A DNA stretch of 64,000 nucleotides from Mixophyes australis (GCA_036250195.1 JAVHZZ010000003.1:295707565-295771564), one strand, 5' to 3'; shown: positions 43,366-53,467, counted from the first letter of the stretch. The notes: generated from the sequence alone by a model not told the origin. Made by a program: numbers and translations.

Positions 43366-44271
43366 ATGATGGAGGGATCTGGCAAATCTCCTCCACGAGA
43401 TCTCTTGGAGCAACTTATCGGTCGGGTAGAGGAGCAAGAGAAGTATCAAGCCCAACTTCTACAATACCTTCAGGGTCTTTCTACTTGCCTCAATATGCTG
43501 CAGAACACCTTGGCTTCACAAGCTACATTGCCAGATCCTATGCCTCCGGAACAAACTCCGGCAGTGACCCAAGCCACGGCATCCCCTCCCCAGATGAATA
43601 ATCCTCCTAAATTTGATGGTGGTCCCAGTTTGAATTACAGCCAGGGAACTTTCCTACTAAGAAGACTGAAGTTGCATACATTATCTCCCTTCTGTCTGGA
43701 AAAGCATTAGCATGGGCCTCTCTGTTATGGGAGGTCAAGGAACCCTTATTGCACAATAGTTCCACATTCCTGGAAAGTTTTACAAAGCTTTTTGATGAAA
43801 CTGGTTGGGTTTCTAGCACAGCTTCTGGTATTCCTCGCTTACGTCAGGGATTGCTCCCTCTCGGTCAGTACGCTATTCAATTCGGCACTTTGGCTGCTGA
43901 GTTACAGTGGAACAATGAAGATCTTGTAGCCACGTTTTGGCAGGGATTATCCCATCGGATTAAGGATGAACTTGCAGGTCGTGAACTTCCTGTTTCCCTT
44001 GACGATCTTATCTCTCTGTGCAACCAAAATTGATATCCGTTTTAGGGAGAGGAATCAAGAGATAGAACACTTCCGCCGCACTAACCTACACCTAGCTCCT
44101 AGGTTCCAGAGTTCGGTAATGTCTGTGGAGGAACCCAGCAAACACAGCCGTGCACACCTCTCCCTCGAACAAAAGGAGAGACTATTTAAAAATAACCCGT
44201 GCTTTTACTGCAGGGAACCAGGTCACCTCCTTGGAAATTGTCCTAAGCGCCCTGGAAACGGGAAGGCCTAA
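43366..44271 (+). pseudogene. Gag of chromovirus 2
   Basis: Start 17 bases inside the LTR. MMEGSGKSPPRDLLEQLIGR leads into a predicted coiled coil (EEQEKYQAQLLQYLQ), a proline-rich linker, then NNPPKFDGGPSLNYSQGTFL. The main homology region follows in other frames (YIISLLSGKALAWASLLW-like at 43675-43735, FTKLFDETG at 43783, LRQGLLPLGQYAIQFGTLAAELQW at 43835). The zinc knuckle CFYCREPGHLLGNCP at 44203-44247 has intact CX2CX4HX4C spacing. At least three frame changes. Sushi-type Gag, related to the PEG10/RTL lineage. Confidence 0.9.
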
Positions 44272-44276
44272 CCGGC

Positions 44277-44640
44277 CTGGAGAGGCTGGGTTAGGTATGG
44301 ACGAATTTTCTCCACATGACACTAACTTTTCTATTGGTGAACTTCTTCGCTATGCCAATCAAAAGGTTTCTTTATCTGCCCTCATTGATTCTGGCGCTGC
44401 TTGGAATTTTATATCTGCTGCTACAGCAGTGAAGCTGTCTTTACCCACGGTTTCACTATCCCCAAACTGTTTCTATCACTGCCATTGACGGCAGTAGGAT
44501 TGAGGGGAGTTCCGTTAGATTCCAAACAGTTCCTCTGTCTCTCCAAATAGGAGCACTGCATCCCAAGAACATATCTTTCCTAGTGATTCCTAAAGCCATA
44601 AATCCTCTGGTCTTGGGTCTCCACTGGCTCAGACTTCATT
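44277..44640 (+). pseudogene. Protease region of chromovirus 2
   Basis: 44297-44488 reads ELLRYANQKVSLSALIDSGAAWNFIS, with the aspartic protease triad DSG intact, then AATAVKLSLP. The downstream flap region continues in a second frame to about 44630 (NPLVLGLHWLRLHSPLLNW), so one shift breaks it near 44470. Confidence 0.85.
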
Positions 44641-44879
44641 CTCCTCTATTGAATTGGCAGAAAGCTCAAGTCCTTTCCTGGGGACCCCACTGTCACTCTC
44701 TTTGCCTTCAGAAGGTGCAGTTCCCAGAGAAGGATTCTCTCCTACAGCATATTTGGATATTCCAACACAGTATGCCGCATACTCTGACGTATTTTGTGAG
44801 CAAGATGCTTTCAAGTTACCCCTGCATCGGCCTTGGGACTGTACTATCAAGCTATTACCAGATAAGTCTCCTCCTCAGG

Positions 44880-45350
44880 GTCGCTTCTACCCCTTGTGCT
44901 TACCTTAATCACAAGTTATGTCTGTGTACATCGAGGACAACTTAAAAAGGGATTTTATAAGAAAATCTTCCTCTCCTGCTGGAGCAGGATTTTTTTTTTG
45001 TCAAAAAGAAAATGGAGGGCTCCACCCCTGAATTGATTATTGGGGTCTTTATGCCATCACCGTTAAGAATAGGTATCCATTACCCTTGATCTCAGAACTC
45101 TTTGATAGGATTAAAGGGGCCACTATCATTACCAAGTTACACCTCAGAGGAGCCTACAATCTAATTTGTATCAAGAAGGGTGATGAGTGGAGAACAACTT
45201 TTAATACTCACGACGGTCACTTTGAATATTTAGTGATGCCCTTCTGGCTTAGTAACGTGCCTGCTGCTTTCCAAAATTTCATTAATGAGATCTTAAGGGA
45301 GACCCTGTATCATTCCATGGTCTTCTATTTGGATTGTATTCTCACCTGAT
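44880..45350 (+). pseudogene. Reverse transcriptase of chromovirus 2, both key Asp sites altered
   Basis: 45086-45349: [77 protein letters not shown]. In live relatives the first block reads TKLDLRGAYN; here Asp is His. The YLDD motif reads YLDC. Both catalytic Asp positions are therefore lost. The upstream fingers region (KKGFIRK-like, 44945) is frame-broken. Confidence 0.85.
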
Positions 45351-45539
45351 GTTGCCTCTCATTGCGAACATGTATCTACTGTTCTTCAGCGCTTCCGGAA
45401 ACATCGATTATTCTGTAATCGAAAAAAATGTGTTTTTGAAAACAACCAGCTTCCTTTCCTTGGTAATAAAGTGTCGGGCTTTGGGCTTCAATTGGATTCC
45501 GGGAAATTCATGGCCATCTTAGACTGGCCCCACCCCATA

Positions 45540-45910
45540 GGTCTCAAAGGTGTCCAGTGATATTTGGGATTTGCCAATTATTACAGACAATTTATTAGGG
45601 GATTCTCTGTGTTTGCTCCAATTGCCACTTTAACCAAGAAGTCTGCCAACTCCAACCATTGGCCCTCCAAAGCAGTTAAGGCTTTTGGCTTACTCAAAAA
45701 GGCATTTACCTCAGCTCCTATTCTACAACAGCCAGATACCACCCTTCCTTTCTACCAAGAAGTAGACACATCCTCTGTCGGAGTGGGTGCTGTCTTGTCT
45801 CAAAAATCCTCCTCTGGGAAGTTTGTTCCGTGTAGAATTTTGATCTCGAAGTCTGACTTCTGCAGAGAGGAATTATGGTATTGGTGATAGGCAGCTTCTT
45901 GCCATAAAGC
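45540..45910 (+). pseudogene. RT/RNase H connection and first RNase H block
   Basis: 45564-45887: MGFANYYRQFIRGFSVFAPI, FGLLKKAFTSAPIL, LPFYQEVDTSSVGVGAVLSQ (first RNase H Asp as VDTS), then NYGIGDRQLLAIK in another frame. At AIK (about 45907) the reading runs directly into the purine-rich repeat. The remaining RNase H residues are absent. Confidence 0.85.
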
Positions 45911-46674
45911 AAGATAAAGAAGGGTCGAGAAAGGCACTGAGTGATAAAGAAGGGGGGGAGAAAGGCACAGAGTGATAAAGAAGGGGGGAAGAGAGGCACA
46001 GAGTGAAAAAGAAGGGGGGGAGGCACAGAGTGATAAAGAAGGGGGGAGAGAGGCACAGAGTGATAAAGAAGGGGGGGGAGGCACAGAGTGATAAAGAAGG
46101 GGGGAGAGAGGCACAGAGTGATAAAGAAGGGGGGAGAGAGGCATAGAGTGATAAAGAAGGGGGGAGAGGCACAGAGTGATAAAGAAGGGGGGAGGCACAG
46201 AGTGATAAAGAATGGGGATGAGAGAGGCACAGAGTGATAAAGAAGAGGGGGAGAGGCACAGAGTGATAAAGAAGGGGGGAGAGATCTTTTCGGATCTTCC
46301 GGCTTCGGAGTTCCTGTCGCGGATCTCCTTCTCAAAGACTTCTCCTCTCGATTGTGGCAAGTTAAACAAAATTTGATCCTTGATATCTCTACTAACAGGA
46401 CAACTGGGGGTAGAGGCACAGAGTGATAAAGATGGGGGGAGAGAGGCACAGAGTAATAAAGAAGGGGGAGAGAGGCACAGAGTGATAAAGAAGGGGGAGA
46501 GAGGCACAGAGTGATAAAGAAGGGAGGAGAGAGGCATAGAGTGATAAAGAAGGGGGGAGAGGCACAGAGTGATAAAGAAGGGGGAGGCACAGAGTGATAA
46601 AGAATGGGGGTGAGAGAGGCACAGAGTGATAAAGAAGAGGGGGAGAGGCACAGAGTGATAAAGAAGTGGGGAGA
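45911..46674. repeat. Purine-rich minisatellite (ggcacagagtgataaagaag)
   Basis: Units of about 24-32 bp built on ggcacagagtgataaagaag plus a variable g/ga run. Two blocks (45911-46284, 46410-46674) are separated by a 125-bp integrase segment. The same order of variant units and the following integrase segment occur in both blocks, showing a ~390-bp duplication on top of the short-unit expansion. Strong purine/pyrimidine strand asymmetry. It replaces the RNase H end and integrase N-terminal and core domains. Confidence 0.95.
46285..46400 (+). pseudogene. Duplicated integrase segment
   Basis: Copy of 46675-46790 (ggatcttccggcttcggagt ... attgtggcaagttaaacaa), the start of the integrase C-terminal part, carried along in the ~390-bp duplication. 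Confidence 0.8.
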
Positions 46675-46965
46675 GATCTTTTTGGATCTTCCGGCCTCGG
46701 AGTTCCTGTTGTGGGTCTCCTTCTCAAAGACTTCTCCTCTCGATTGTGGAAAGTTAAACAAAATTTGATCCTTGCTTCCAATTCTGGCAAGAATTTTTTT
46801 GACAAGAAGAGACATCCTAGCCCCCAACTTGCCCCTGGAGACAAAGTATAGTTGTCCACTGGGAACCTTTGTCTTCAATTACTGTCCAGAAAATTTGCCC
46901 CACGATTTATTGGACTCTTAAAATCCTGGAAGTCATCAATCCTTTGGCATTTAGGTTAAAATGAC
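46675..46965 (+). pseudogene. Integrase C-terminal domain of chromovirus 2
   Basis: 46680-46960: FSSRLWKVKQNLILASNSGK, FDKKRHPSPQLAPGDKV, then LQLLSRKFAPRFIGLLKIL and EVINPLAFRL. This is the GPY/F-type module, with GPF altered to GLL. A stop interrupts at 46848. Confidence 0.8.
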
Positions 46966-47049
46966 CCTCTACCTTAAGAATTCCCAACATATTTCACGTT
47001 TCTCTTTTGAAACTGTACAAGGCCATAATAAGTTAATGAGATTCTTAAC

Positions 47050-47200
47050 TCCAGTATGTCAAGAGGTTCTCTTCAATTTTTGGTTGACTGGAAGGTATAT
47101 TGCCCAGATGAAAACTCTTGGATTCCTGCTAGAGACCGTCATGCTCCTGCCCTTCTGAAGCGTTTCACAAGTGGTTTCCTAACAAACCCTTTATGGTGTC
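47050..47200 (+). pseudogene. Chromodomain of chromovirus 2
   Basis: LQFLVDWKVYCPDENSWIPA and RDRHAPALLKRF follow the chromodomain pattern (YLVDWKGYGPEERSW.P type), with Gly to Val at one position. It defines the element as a chromovirus. Confidence 0.85.
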
Positions 47201-47227
47201 CAGGTTCCACCCCTGAGGGGTGCAACC

Positions 47228-48660
47228 TGATGCTGCGATCATGTGACTCTGGGCGGGTAGTCCCTACACTTTATAAGATCCACTCTAACACACAGTCAGG
47301 GTCAGAACAACAGGTTGCTAACACCTGCTTTTGGCTCCAGCTGTGCTTTCTGGATCTCGGCTCCTAGTGAATTTTTCCTGGCTTGTCTAAGTTTCTTGGA
47401 TTAACCCTTGTGCTACTTTCTTCAGTGTCTATCCGACCCAGCCTGTTTACTGACCTCGCTTTCTGGATTATGATTGATTCCGTGTCAGAGTGTATCCGAC
47501 CCGGCTTGGAATATTGACCACGACCTCTGTACCAGCTTGTGTTTGTCCAGCTGCATCTGTCCATTACCCTCTATCACATCAGGGGGCTAACTTGAGGGCC
47601 GCCACCTGTGGACTTTCGGCAGCAAAATCCATCCTGCCTTGCGGTGGTTCTTAGTGAAGATCTGGGGGTCTGTTAGACTCCATGCCTTAAAAAGTCCTGC
47701 TCCAATCCTGATTGATAGTTAGACATAAAACAGATAAAGTGGCGCTAGTAATTACTTGATTAAAAAATTATTAACATTTATTATTATGAACATATACCAG
47801 GAACATATATTCCCTAAATAGGGATTTTAACAAAAGGCTCCTATACCTTGGGTAGAGCAGGTAAAAAATCACAGCACTATCAGCTATAAGCACTCGGACA
47901 GTAATTTGAAATGACAACCAATACTAATAAAAGTCAATAAACTCCATAGATGAATTGAATGAACGTGGGGATGACACAATTTGTTAGGGACTCATATAAT
48001 ATAGAGTATCATGGTAGACTCTTGCTGAAATACATATCCAGATGGTATGGCAAACACCATATATGAGTTCTCACATTGCCGTTTGTGCAATGGTATAATT
48101 TATCAAAACGGCATCATCTCCGCATGAGAGACCACCAGGGAAAGAAACACAATATCAATGGTTTGAAAAGAAAAAAGGGGCAGTGCACCCTTGATCTTAA
48201 TACAAGCTGAATCTCTTCTGGTGAAATTTGATAAAATTAGATCACCATCTTCAGTATAAGAAGAGCGCTTAGTATAGTCAATGTAGCAAACTGCAGTTTG
48301 GAAATGTTCTTTTAAAAAAAGAAACTCACTTTTCGTAGCGTGGTTTTGATCTCTCACCCTCTAGAGTGTCCTCAGACGGTTATTGCGGCTCACTGAAGCT
48401 TAGCGTAATATAACCTCAAAGTTTCATCTTCCAGAGCGTCCTCAGACGATTGTTGGAATTAGATGCAAAAAACTTTGAATGGAAAAGCCGTTGTTTCGTC
48501 CGTCAGTCCGCATGAGATACAAACAAACCAGATATCCGCTGGTGAGATCCCCGGGGTCTCTAGATTTTCAAAAAAAACTTTCAAAGTTATAAGTGTAAAA
48601 GCTTATTAATATTATATTATTTGTACAACTGATTGATAGTTGCCTTCAGTGACCGTAACA
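47228..48660 (+). mobile_element. 3' LTR of chromovirus 2, split by a 0.9 kb insertion
   Basis: LTR sequence 47228-47720 and 48629-48660 is continuous with the 5' LTR once the insertion at 47721-48628 is removed. It carries about 110 bp (47365-47485, with an internal near-repeat of gtgtatccgaccc / gtctatccgaccc) absent from the 5' LTR. Confidence 0.85.
47721..48628. mobile_element. Unidentified 0.9 kb insertion with 12-13 bp target duplication
   Basis: ctgattgatagtt stands at 47708-47720 and again at 48629-48641, and the flanks together rebuild the LTR. No terminal inverted repeats. A duplication this long suggests target-primed insertion (LINE, SINE or Penelope). Inside, a pair of related words (gagtgtcctcagacggttattg, gagcgtcctcagacgattgttg) lie about 65 bp apart. 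No protein recognised. Confidence 0.75.
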
Positions 48661-49043
48661 GTTCTATAGTTTCCACTAGACAAAAAATTGCCAACTCTCA
48701 TTGGCGAAAGCTTCTACCAGGAGTTATTAATATATTATGGTTATAGGTGCTTTTCTATCGCTTCAGTATGTGGTGATACAAAACCAGCTCTATCGCTTTT
48801 TCTTAGTATATAGACCCAACAGTGTCAGAAATCTTTCCAAAATGTTACTGAATCACTTTAATACACTTTTAATTAGAGATGGGCGGGCTCAGTTCCCAGA
48901 GAACCGAACTCACCCGAACTTTGCCTATCCGAGTACCAAGCCGAGCAGGCTCTGTACTCTCCCGCCCGCTCGGATTCCAAATCGAGGCCGAACATCATCG
49001 TGACACCATCGGATTCGGGGCTCGGTTCTCGCGATAATTGAAA

Positions 49044-49055
49044 TCCATAAATACC
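49044..49055 (+). promoter_or_regulatory. Putative TATA box of hAT 2
   Basis: ccataaataccc, matched by ctataaatacc in copy 3 (minus strand, near 61050). It lies about 180 bp upstream of the array and 0.8 kb upstream of the start codon. Confidence 0.45.
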
Positions 49056-49234
49056 CGCCTCCACAGCAATCCATCGCCATTTGACAGAGGGACAGAGCAG
49101 GGTGTAGTCACAGGCTGAATAGAGCAGGGACAGAGAATATACCTTATTCTTCATTCAATTCTGATAACAATTCTGATAACAATTCTGATAACAATTGATA
49201 GAGAAGAGAGGAGGATAGAGGAGTCTTTTTTTTT

Positions 49235-49860
49235 TTTTTATATTTGGCACGACAAGTGCTTTGGGGGTGTCCCCCATTCTTTTGCATTAATATTTCTGGC
49301 TGTCAAAAGTACTATTTTTTAGCAGTCTAAAAAAATAATATTTAGCACTCCAAGTGCTTTTGGGGTGTCCCCCATTCTTTTGCATTAATATTTCTGGCTG
49401 TCAAAAGTCCTGTTTGTCAGCAGTCTCAAAAAATAATATTTAGCACTCCCAAGTGCTTCTGGGGTGTCCCCCATTCTTTTGCATTAATATTTCTGGCTGT
49501 CAAAAGTACTATTTTTTAGCAGTCTAAAAAAATAATATTTAGCACTCCAAGTGCTTTTGGGGTGTCCCTCATTCTTTTGCATTAATATTTCTGGCTGTCA
49601 AAAGTCCTGTTTGTCAGCAGTCTCAAAAAATAATATTTAGCACTCCCAAGTGCTTTTGGGGTGTCCCCCATTCTTTTGCATTAATCTTTCTGGCTGTCAA
49701 AAGTACTATTTTTCAGCAGTCTAAAAAAATAATATTTAGCACTCCAAGTGCTTTTGGGGTGCCCCCCATTCTTTTGCATTAATATTTCTGGCTGTCAAAA
49801 GTCATATTTGTCAGCAGTATCTAAAACAATTTGTAGCACTACAAGTGCTTTGGGCTCATA
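49235..49860 (+). repeat. Dimeric ~98-bp tandem array against the hAT 2 start codon
   Basis: tttgcattaatatttctggc recurs at 49281, 49379, 49478, 49576, 49675 and 49773 (98-99 bp apart). Units alternate between gtactattttttagcagtct and gtcctgtttgtcagcagtct, so the working period is a ~197-bp dimer repeated three times. The last base is followed directly by the transposase ATG at 49861. Confidence 0.95.
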
Positions 49861-52690
49861 ATGGATTCAAAGCAGTCCACATATGAGCAGAATGAGCAAC
49901 CAGGTTCTGTCACCAGTCCCGATGGTAGTGTTCCCAGTACATCATCTGGGAATGGCGATGTCAAACTACACAGTCTTTTGAAATCAGTCAAAAAAACACA
50001 CACCCCCAAAAAATTTACAGTGTTGAAGCGAAAAAGAGGTGTAACTGAGGAAAAGTTGAGTGCCAATAAAAAATAAATTGCCAACATGCCATTCTACACA
50101 CACAGTGGCAAAGAGAGAATGAGGCCTTCACCTTTGTCTATTAGTGGCAGATCAAAAAATGTTACCGAGCCTACAAGTGGTGCAAAACTACTGTTACGCG
50201 TCAAAGCCGAGCTGCAAGATAACAGTAAGGCATTAGAGGATAATGTTTGCTCTGAATCACAAATGACACCAATCCCTGTGGAGAGTCCATCCAACAGTGG
50301 GATGTCTAATCGTGAGCATTCTGTTAGTGTACCCATAAAGAGGGACCCTTTCAGCAGTTCTGCTGATGTGTGCCTGAACAGCCCGAGTGTAGCCGGTGAT
50401 ACACAAATTGAGGATGCCACTTTGGAAATAGAAGAGGATGAGGGGGAGATTTGTGGAGGCGACTAATGAGGATGTTGATGAGGATGAGGTTGTTTGTGTC
50501 AGTCCTGCACCAGTGGCAGCAGTTCTGGCACGTAACAAGAAAAAGGCCATTGTCATGCCAGGCCATAAAACCAAAAAACCCACTTCTTATGTGTGGAATT
50601 ATTTCAACCCCAATCCAGACAACAACTATGTAGTCATTTGTAGTGTATGTCAAGCCACAGTCAGTCGAGGGAGGGACCTTAACCATCTTGGAACCTCGTC
50701 TATGTTACGCCATTTGATGAGAGTTCATGGCAAAGTGTTGGGAAAAGCTGAAAGTTCTTCCAAAAAAATTACAAGCACTCCATCATCAGCTAGGACCCTC
50801 CGCTCACCAACATTCCGACGGCTACAAAATACACCCACCACACCATCCTCATCAATATCCTCAGTAGCGCTCGGAGTTAGCCCTGCATCCCACTTATGCA
50901 GTTATGACTCCTGCACTATTATTGATTCCTCTGAAGAAAGCGTTAGTCCCACTGCTGCTGCTGTTGCTGCTGCTGGGGGTGAATCGTCAGCCCAGAGGAA
51001 GGCCAAGAAAAAGAGCAGTCCTACATTTCAACAATTAACTGTGAAACAATCATTTGCTAGGGGAAGCAAATATGACAGCAGTCACCCAGTCGCCAAGCGA
51101 ATCACAGACGCCGTGGCTGCCATGTTAGTGTTAGATCTGCGTCCAATATCCAGAATAAATGCAGCTGGTTTTTCACAGTTAATTGAGGTTTTGTGAAAGC
51201 GTTACAGATTTCCATCGCGACACCATTTTTTCTCGTAAAGCTATTCCACAACTATACCAAAAAGTGTGTACAAATGTAGAGATTGCACTGAAAAATGCCA
51301 TTCTGCCCACTGTCCACTTAACCACAGATATGTGGACAAGTGGAAGTGGTCAAACCAAAGACTATATGACTGTGACAGCCCACTGGGTTGGTCATTCACC
51401 TTCACCAGCAGGAACAGCAGCAGCATGTACACCACTACGTAACATTTGTCACAGGCAGGCCACTCTTTGTATCACCGGCTTCACTAACAGGCAAACAGCT
51501 GATAATTTGTTACGCAAACTAAGAGATGTGATTGATACATGGCTTATACCACTTGGACTCTCCAGGATATGTCATTTCTGATAACGCCAAGAATATAGTA
51601 CGAGCATTACAGCTGGGTGATTTCCATCACATTCCCTGTTTTGCTCACACCATCAACTTGGTGGTGCAGAGCTTCCTATGAAATAACCGTGAGGTGCAGG
51701 AGATGCTTTCGGTGGCCCGTAAGATTTCAGGCCATTTCAGGCATTTGGCCACAGCATGTAGGAGATTGCAGCAGCTCCAAGAGCAGTTTAACTTGCTCTG
51801 CCACCAACTTAAGCAGGAGGTGGAGGAACAGCGCAAAGCCATCCAAGCGTATTGCACAAGCCATGACATTGGGAAAGGAGGGGGCATGTATTTCACTCTT
51901 GCACAGTGGGTAATCCTTTCAGTGCTGTGCAAGGTGCTGAAACCATTTGAAGTTGTGATGTGTGAAGTGACTAGCAGATTCTGCTAGTTTGAGCCAAGTC
52001 ATTCCTTTAATTAGACTATTGGAAAAGCAGCTTGAGAAACTGAGGGACGAGATGAAAGCAAGCAATTCCGCAAAGTATGTTGGTCTTGTCGATCAAGTAC
52101 TTAATTCGCTTCACAATGATCCTCTAGTTATTAAGATCTTGAGCTCGGATCAGTACGTTTTGGCCACTGTGCTTGATCCAAGGTTTAAGACCTACATTGA
52201 GTCTTTGCTTCAAAATGAACGAGATGTGAACTTTTGCAAGGAGCTATTGCTCAGCAAGTTGTCCGCTGAACTGGGACTTGGCTTGACGACGTGTCCTCCT
52301 TCAGTTTTTTCAAACAGTTGCTGATCGTAAAAAATTGAATTTTCCCAAAAAAAGCAGGGAGGAAGCAGAAGGCAGACCAGAACAGTTTAACATCTAGGCT
52401 GGTTTGAAGGATTTTTCAAAAAAAAGTGTGACCTTGCCCATAACTCCATCCAATATGAGTATTAACATGCAAAGGATGGTGGAGGATTACTTTCAAGAGG
52501 TAATTGATATGGAAATGTCAGACAGTCCCTTTCCTTACTGGGAAGAAAAGCAGGCCATTTGGAAACCTATGTACAAACTTGCTTTGCAATACTTATGCTG
52601 CCCACCCTCCAGTGTGTACTCTGAACGAGTGTTTAGCACATCAGGGAACTTAGTCAGTGATCACCGTAGTACAGTCTATAACGGCTGAAT
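49861..52690 (+). pseudogene. hAT transposase with BED zinc finger, multiply broken
   Basis: MDSKQSTYEQNEQPG start; a stop at 50074 where copy 3 reads on (NKIANMPFY). 50438-51196 holds the BED finger: W..F, CSVC, then LRHLMRVH (H-X4-H), a Ser/Thr-rich linker, an Ala run and the start of the core. Frameshifts follow at about 51196, 51580, 51985 and 52330. Core motifs: HLTTDMWTSGS (first Asp), VISDNAKNIVRAL (second Asp), FAHTINLVVQ, KGGGMYFTLAQW, then YKLALQYLCCPPSSVYSERV (Glu). The C-terminal helix after NLVSD is cut off by the 100-bp repeat at 52671. Transposase would cut and paste the element; this one cannot. Confidence 0.9.
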
Positions 52691-52870
52691 TTTTTGGTAT
52701 TTTATACAAGTGAAGGGGGGCCTAGAGAGACAGAAACCAAACTGTTTTTTTCCATTTCAATTAATATTGTACAGTCTATAACGGCTAAATGTTTTGGTAT
52801 TTTATACAAGTGGAGGGGGGCCTAGAGAGGCAGAAACCAAACTGCCTTTGTCCATTTCTTTACATATTTA
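52671..52870 (+). repeat. 100-bp tandem duplication at the 3' end of the hAT 2 transposase
   Basis: acagtctataacggctgaat (52671) and acagtctataacggctaaat (52771) begin two units sharing ggtattttatacaagtg and cctagagaggcagaaacca. Expansion truncates the transposase C-terminus. Confidence 0.9.
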
Positions 52871-53099
52871 ACTACAAGTGTAGGGTGTAATATACATCCA
52901 AAGACGATGGCTGCATTGCCAATATGCATAGATGGAGAGGAAGACAATCTGCTTTGTGTGTAGAATTAATGAAGGCCTACCAGAAACTAAACTGTTTTTT
53001 GGATAATTTATTAGCTTTACAACTACATTACTTATCCAAGAAACAGGTGGAGCACTAAATTTGGTTCTTTTATGACCAAAAACATTGATTTTTGAACAA

Positions 53100-53220
53100 A
53101 ATAGCAAAACAAAACCAAACAAAACCAAAACCAAAACCAAAACACGCAATGGCGGTTTGGCAAAACCAAAACCAAAACCAAAACACAAAGGTAATCCAGA
53201 TCCAAAACCAAAACCAAAAC
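53100..53220 (+). repeat. CCAAAA hexamer tract near the hAT 2 3' terminus
   Basis: Three clusters of (A)CCAAAA units separated by short unique segments (cacgcaatggcggtttgg, aggtaatccagat). Subterminal repeats often bind hAT transposases; here that is inference. Confidence 0.85.
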
Positions 53221-53467
53221 ACGTGGGTCAGTTAGCATCTCTACTTTTAATACTCCTTGCTTTGCTCACCCCTATGGTTAGCCTACTTTAGTACTTTCTG
53301 GGCTGGTCACAGTCCAACTTCAATATCAGTAATTCACAGAAATCATACCTTGTTTTTTCAGACTTTGAAATTTGTTTTATGGACAAACAGTATTGTTTTG
53401 AATTGAAATCGCAAGAAAGTGAGGAAAGCAATTTTGTGGCATTAAGCTTTGGCATCACTCCACTTTT

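Larger units (their letters stand above)
42914..48660 (+). mobile_element. Chromovirus 2 (sushi-type Ty3/Gypsy), two LTRs, disrupted
   Basis: 5' LTR, gag with zinc knuckle, protease, RT, RNase H start, a purine-rich minisatellite in place of the RNase H end and most of integrase, integrase C-terminus, chromodomain, and a 3' LTR that itself carries a 0.9 kb insertion. Order and motifs are those of chromoviruses; the 5' LTR/gag design matches chromovirus 1. No 5-bp duplication is readable at the ends (ctcct before, gttct after), so an end may have decayed or recombined. Confidence 0.9.
48874..53243 (+). mobile_element. hAT transposon copy 2 (ZBED-like), complete ends
   Basis: TAGAGATG at 48874 and CATCTCTA ending at 53243 form the terminal inverted repeat; CTTTTAAT flanks on both sides (48866-48873, 53244-53251), the 8-bp duplication of hAT elements. 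Order: terminal region and TATA, ~98-bp tandem array, transposase, a 100-bp tandem pair, then a CCAAAA-rich tail. Transposase is broken, so this is a dead but structurally complete copy of 4370 bp. Confidence 0.95.

Noticed and set aside
45718..46878. 386-aa minus-strand frame, the longest in the window, plus 283-, 155- and 128-aa frames overlapping it
   Set aside because: It is the antisense of the purine-rich minisatellite. Stops are absent in several phases because the unit lacks them, and the product is a monotonous Leu/Ser/Pro/Phe repeat.
48510..48550. Hammerhead-like reading of the minus strand (gacggacgaaac) in the 0.9 kb insertion
   Set aside because: A GAAAC word is present, but there is no CUGAUGA box and no pairing helix II; cgtccgtcagtccg is a direct, not inverted, repeat.
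42914..48660. 5-bp target duplication for chromovirus 2
   Set aside because: ctcct and gttct do not match at any plausible end definition, so none is claimed.
49235..49860. CRISPR-like array
   Set aside because: Whole ~98-bp units are repeated with no unique spacers, in vertebrate transposon context. It is a minisatellite.
52868..53291. Frames rich in VLVLVL/FGFGF and KTKTKPKPK
   Set aside because: Products of the CCAAAA hexamer tract, not genes.
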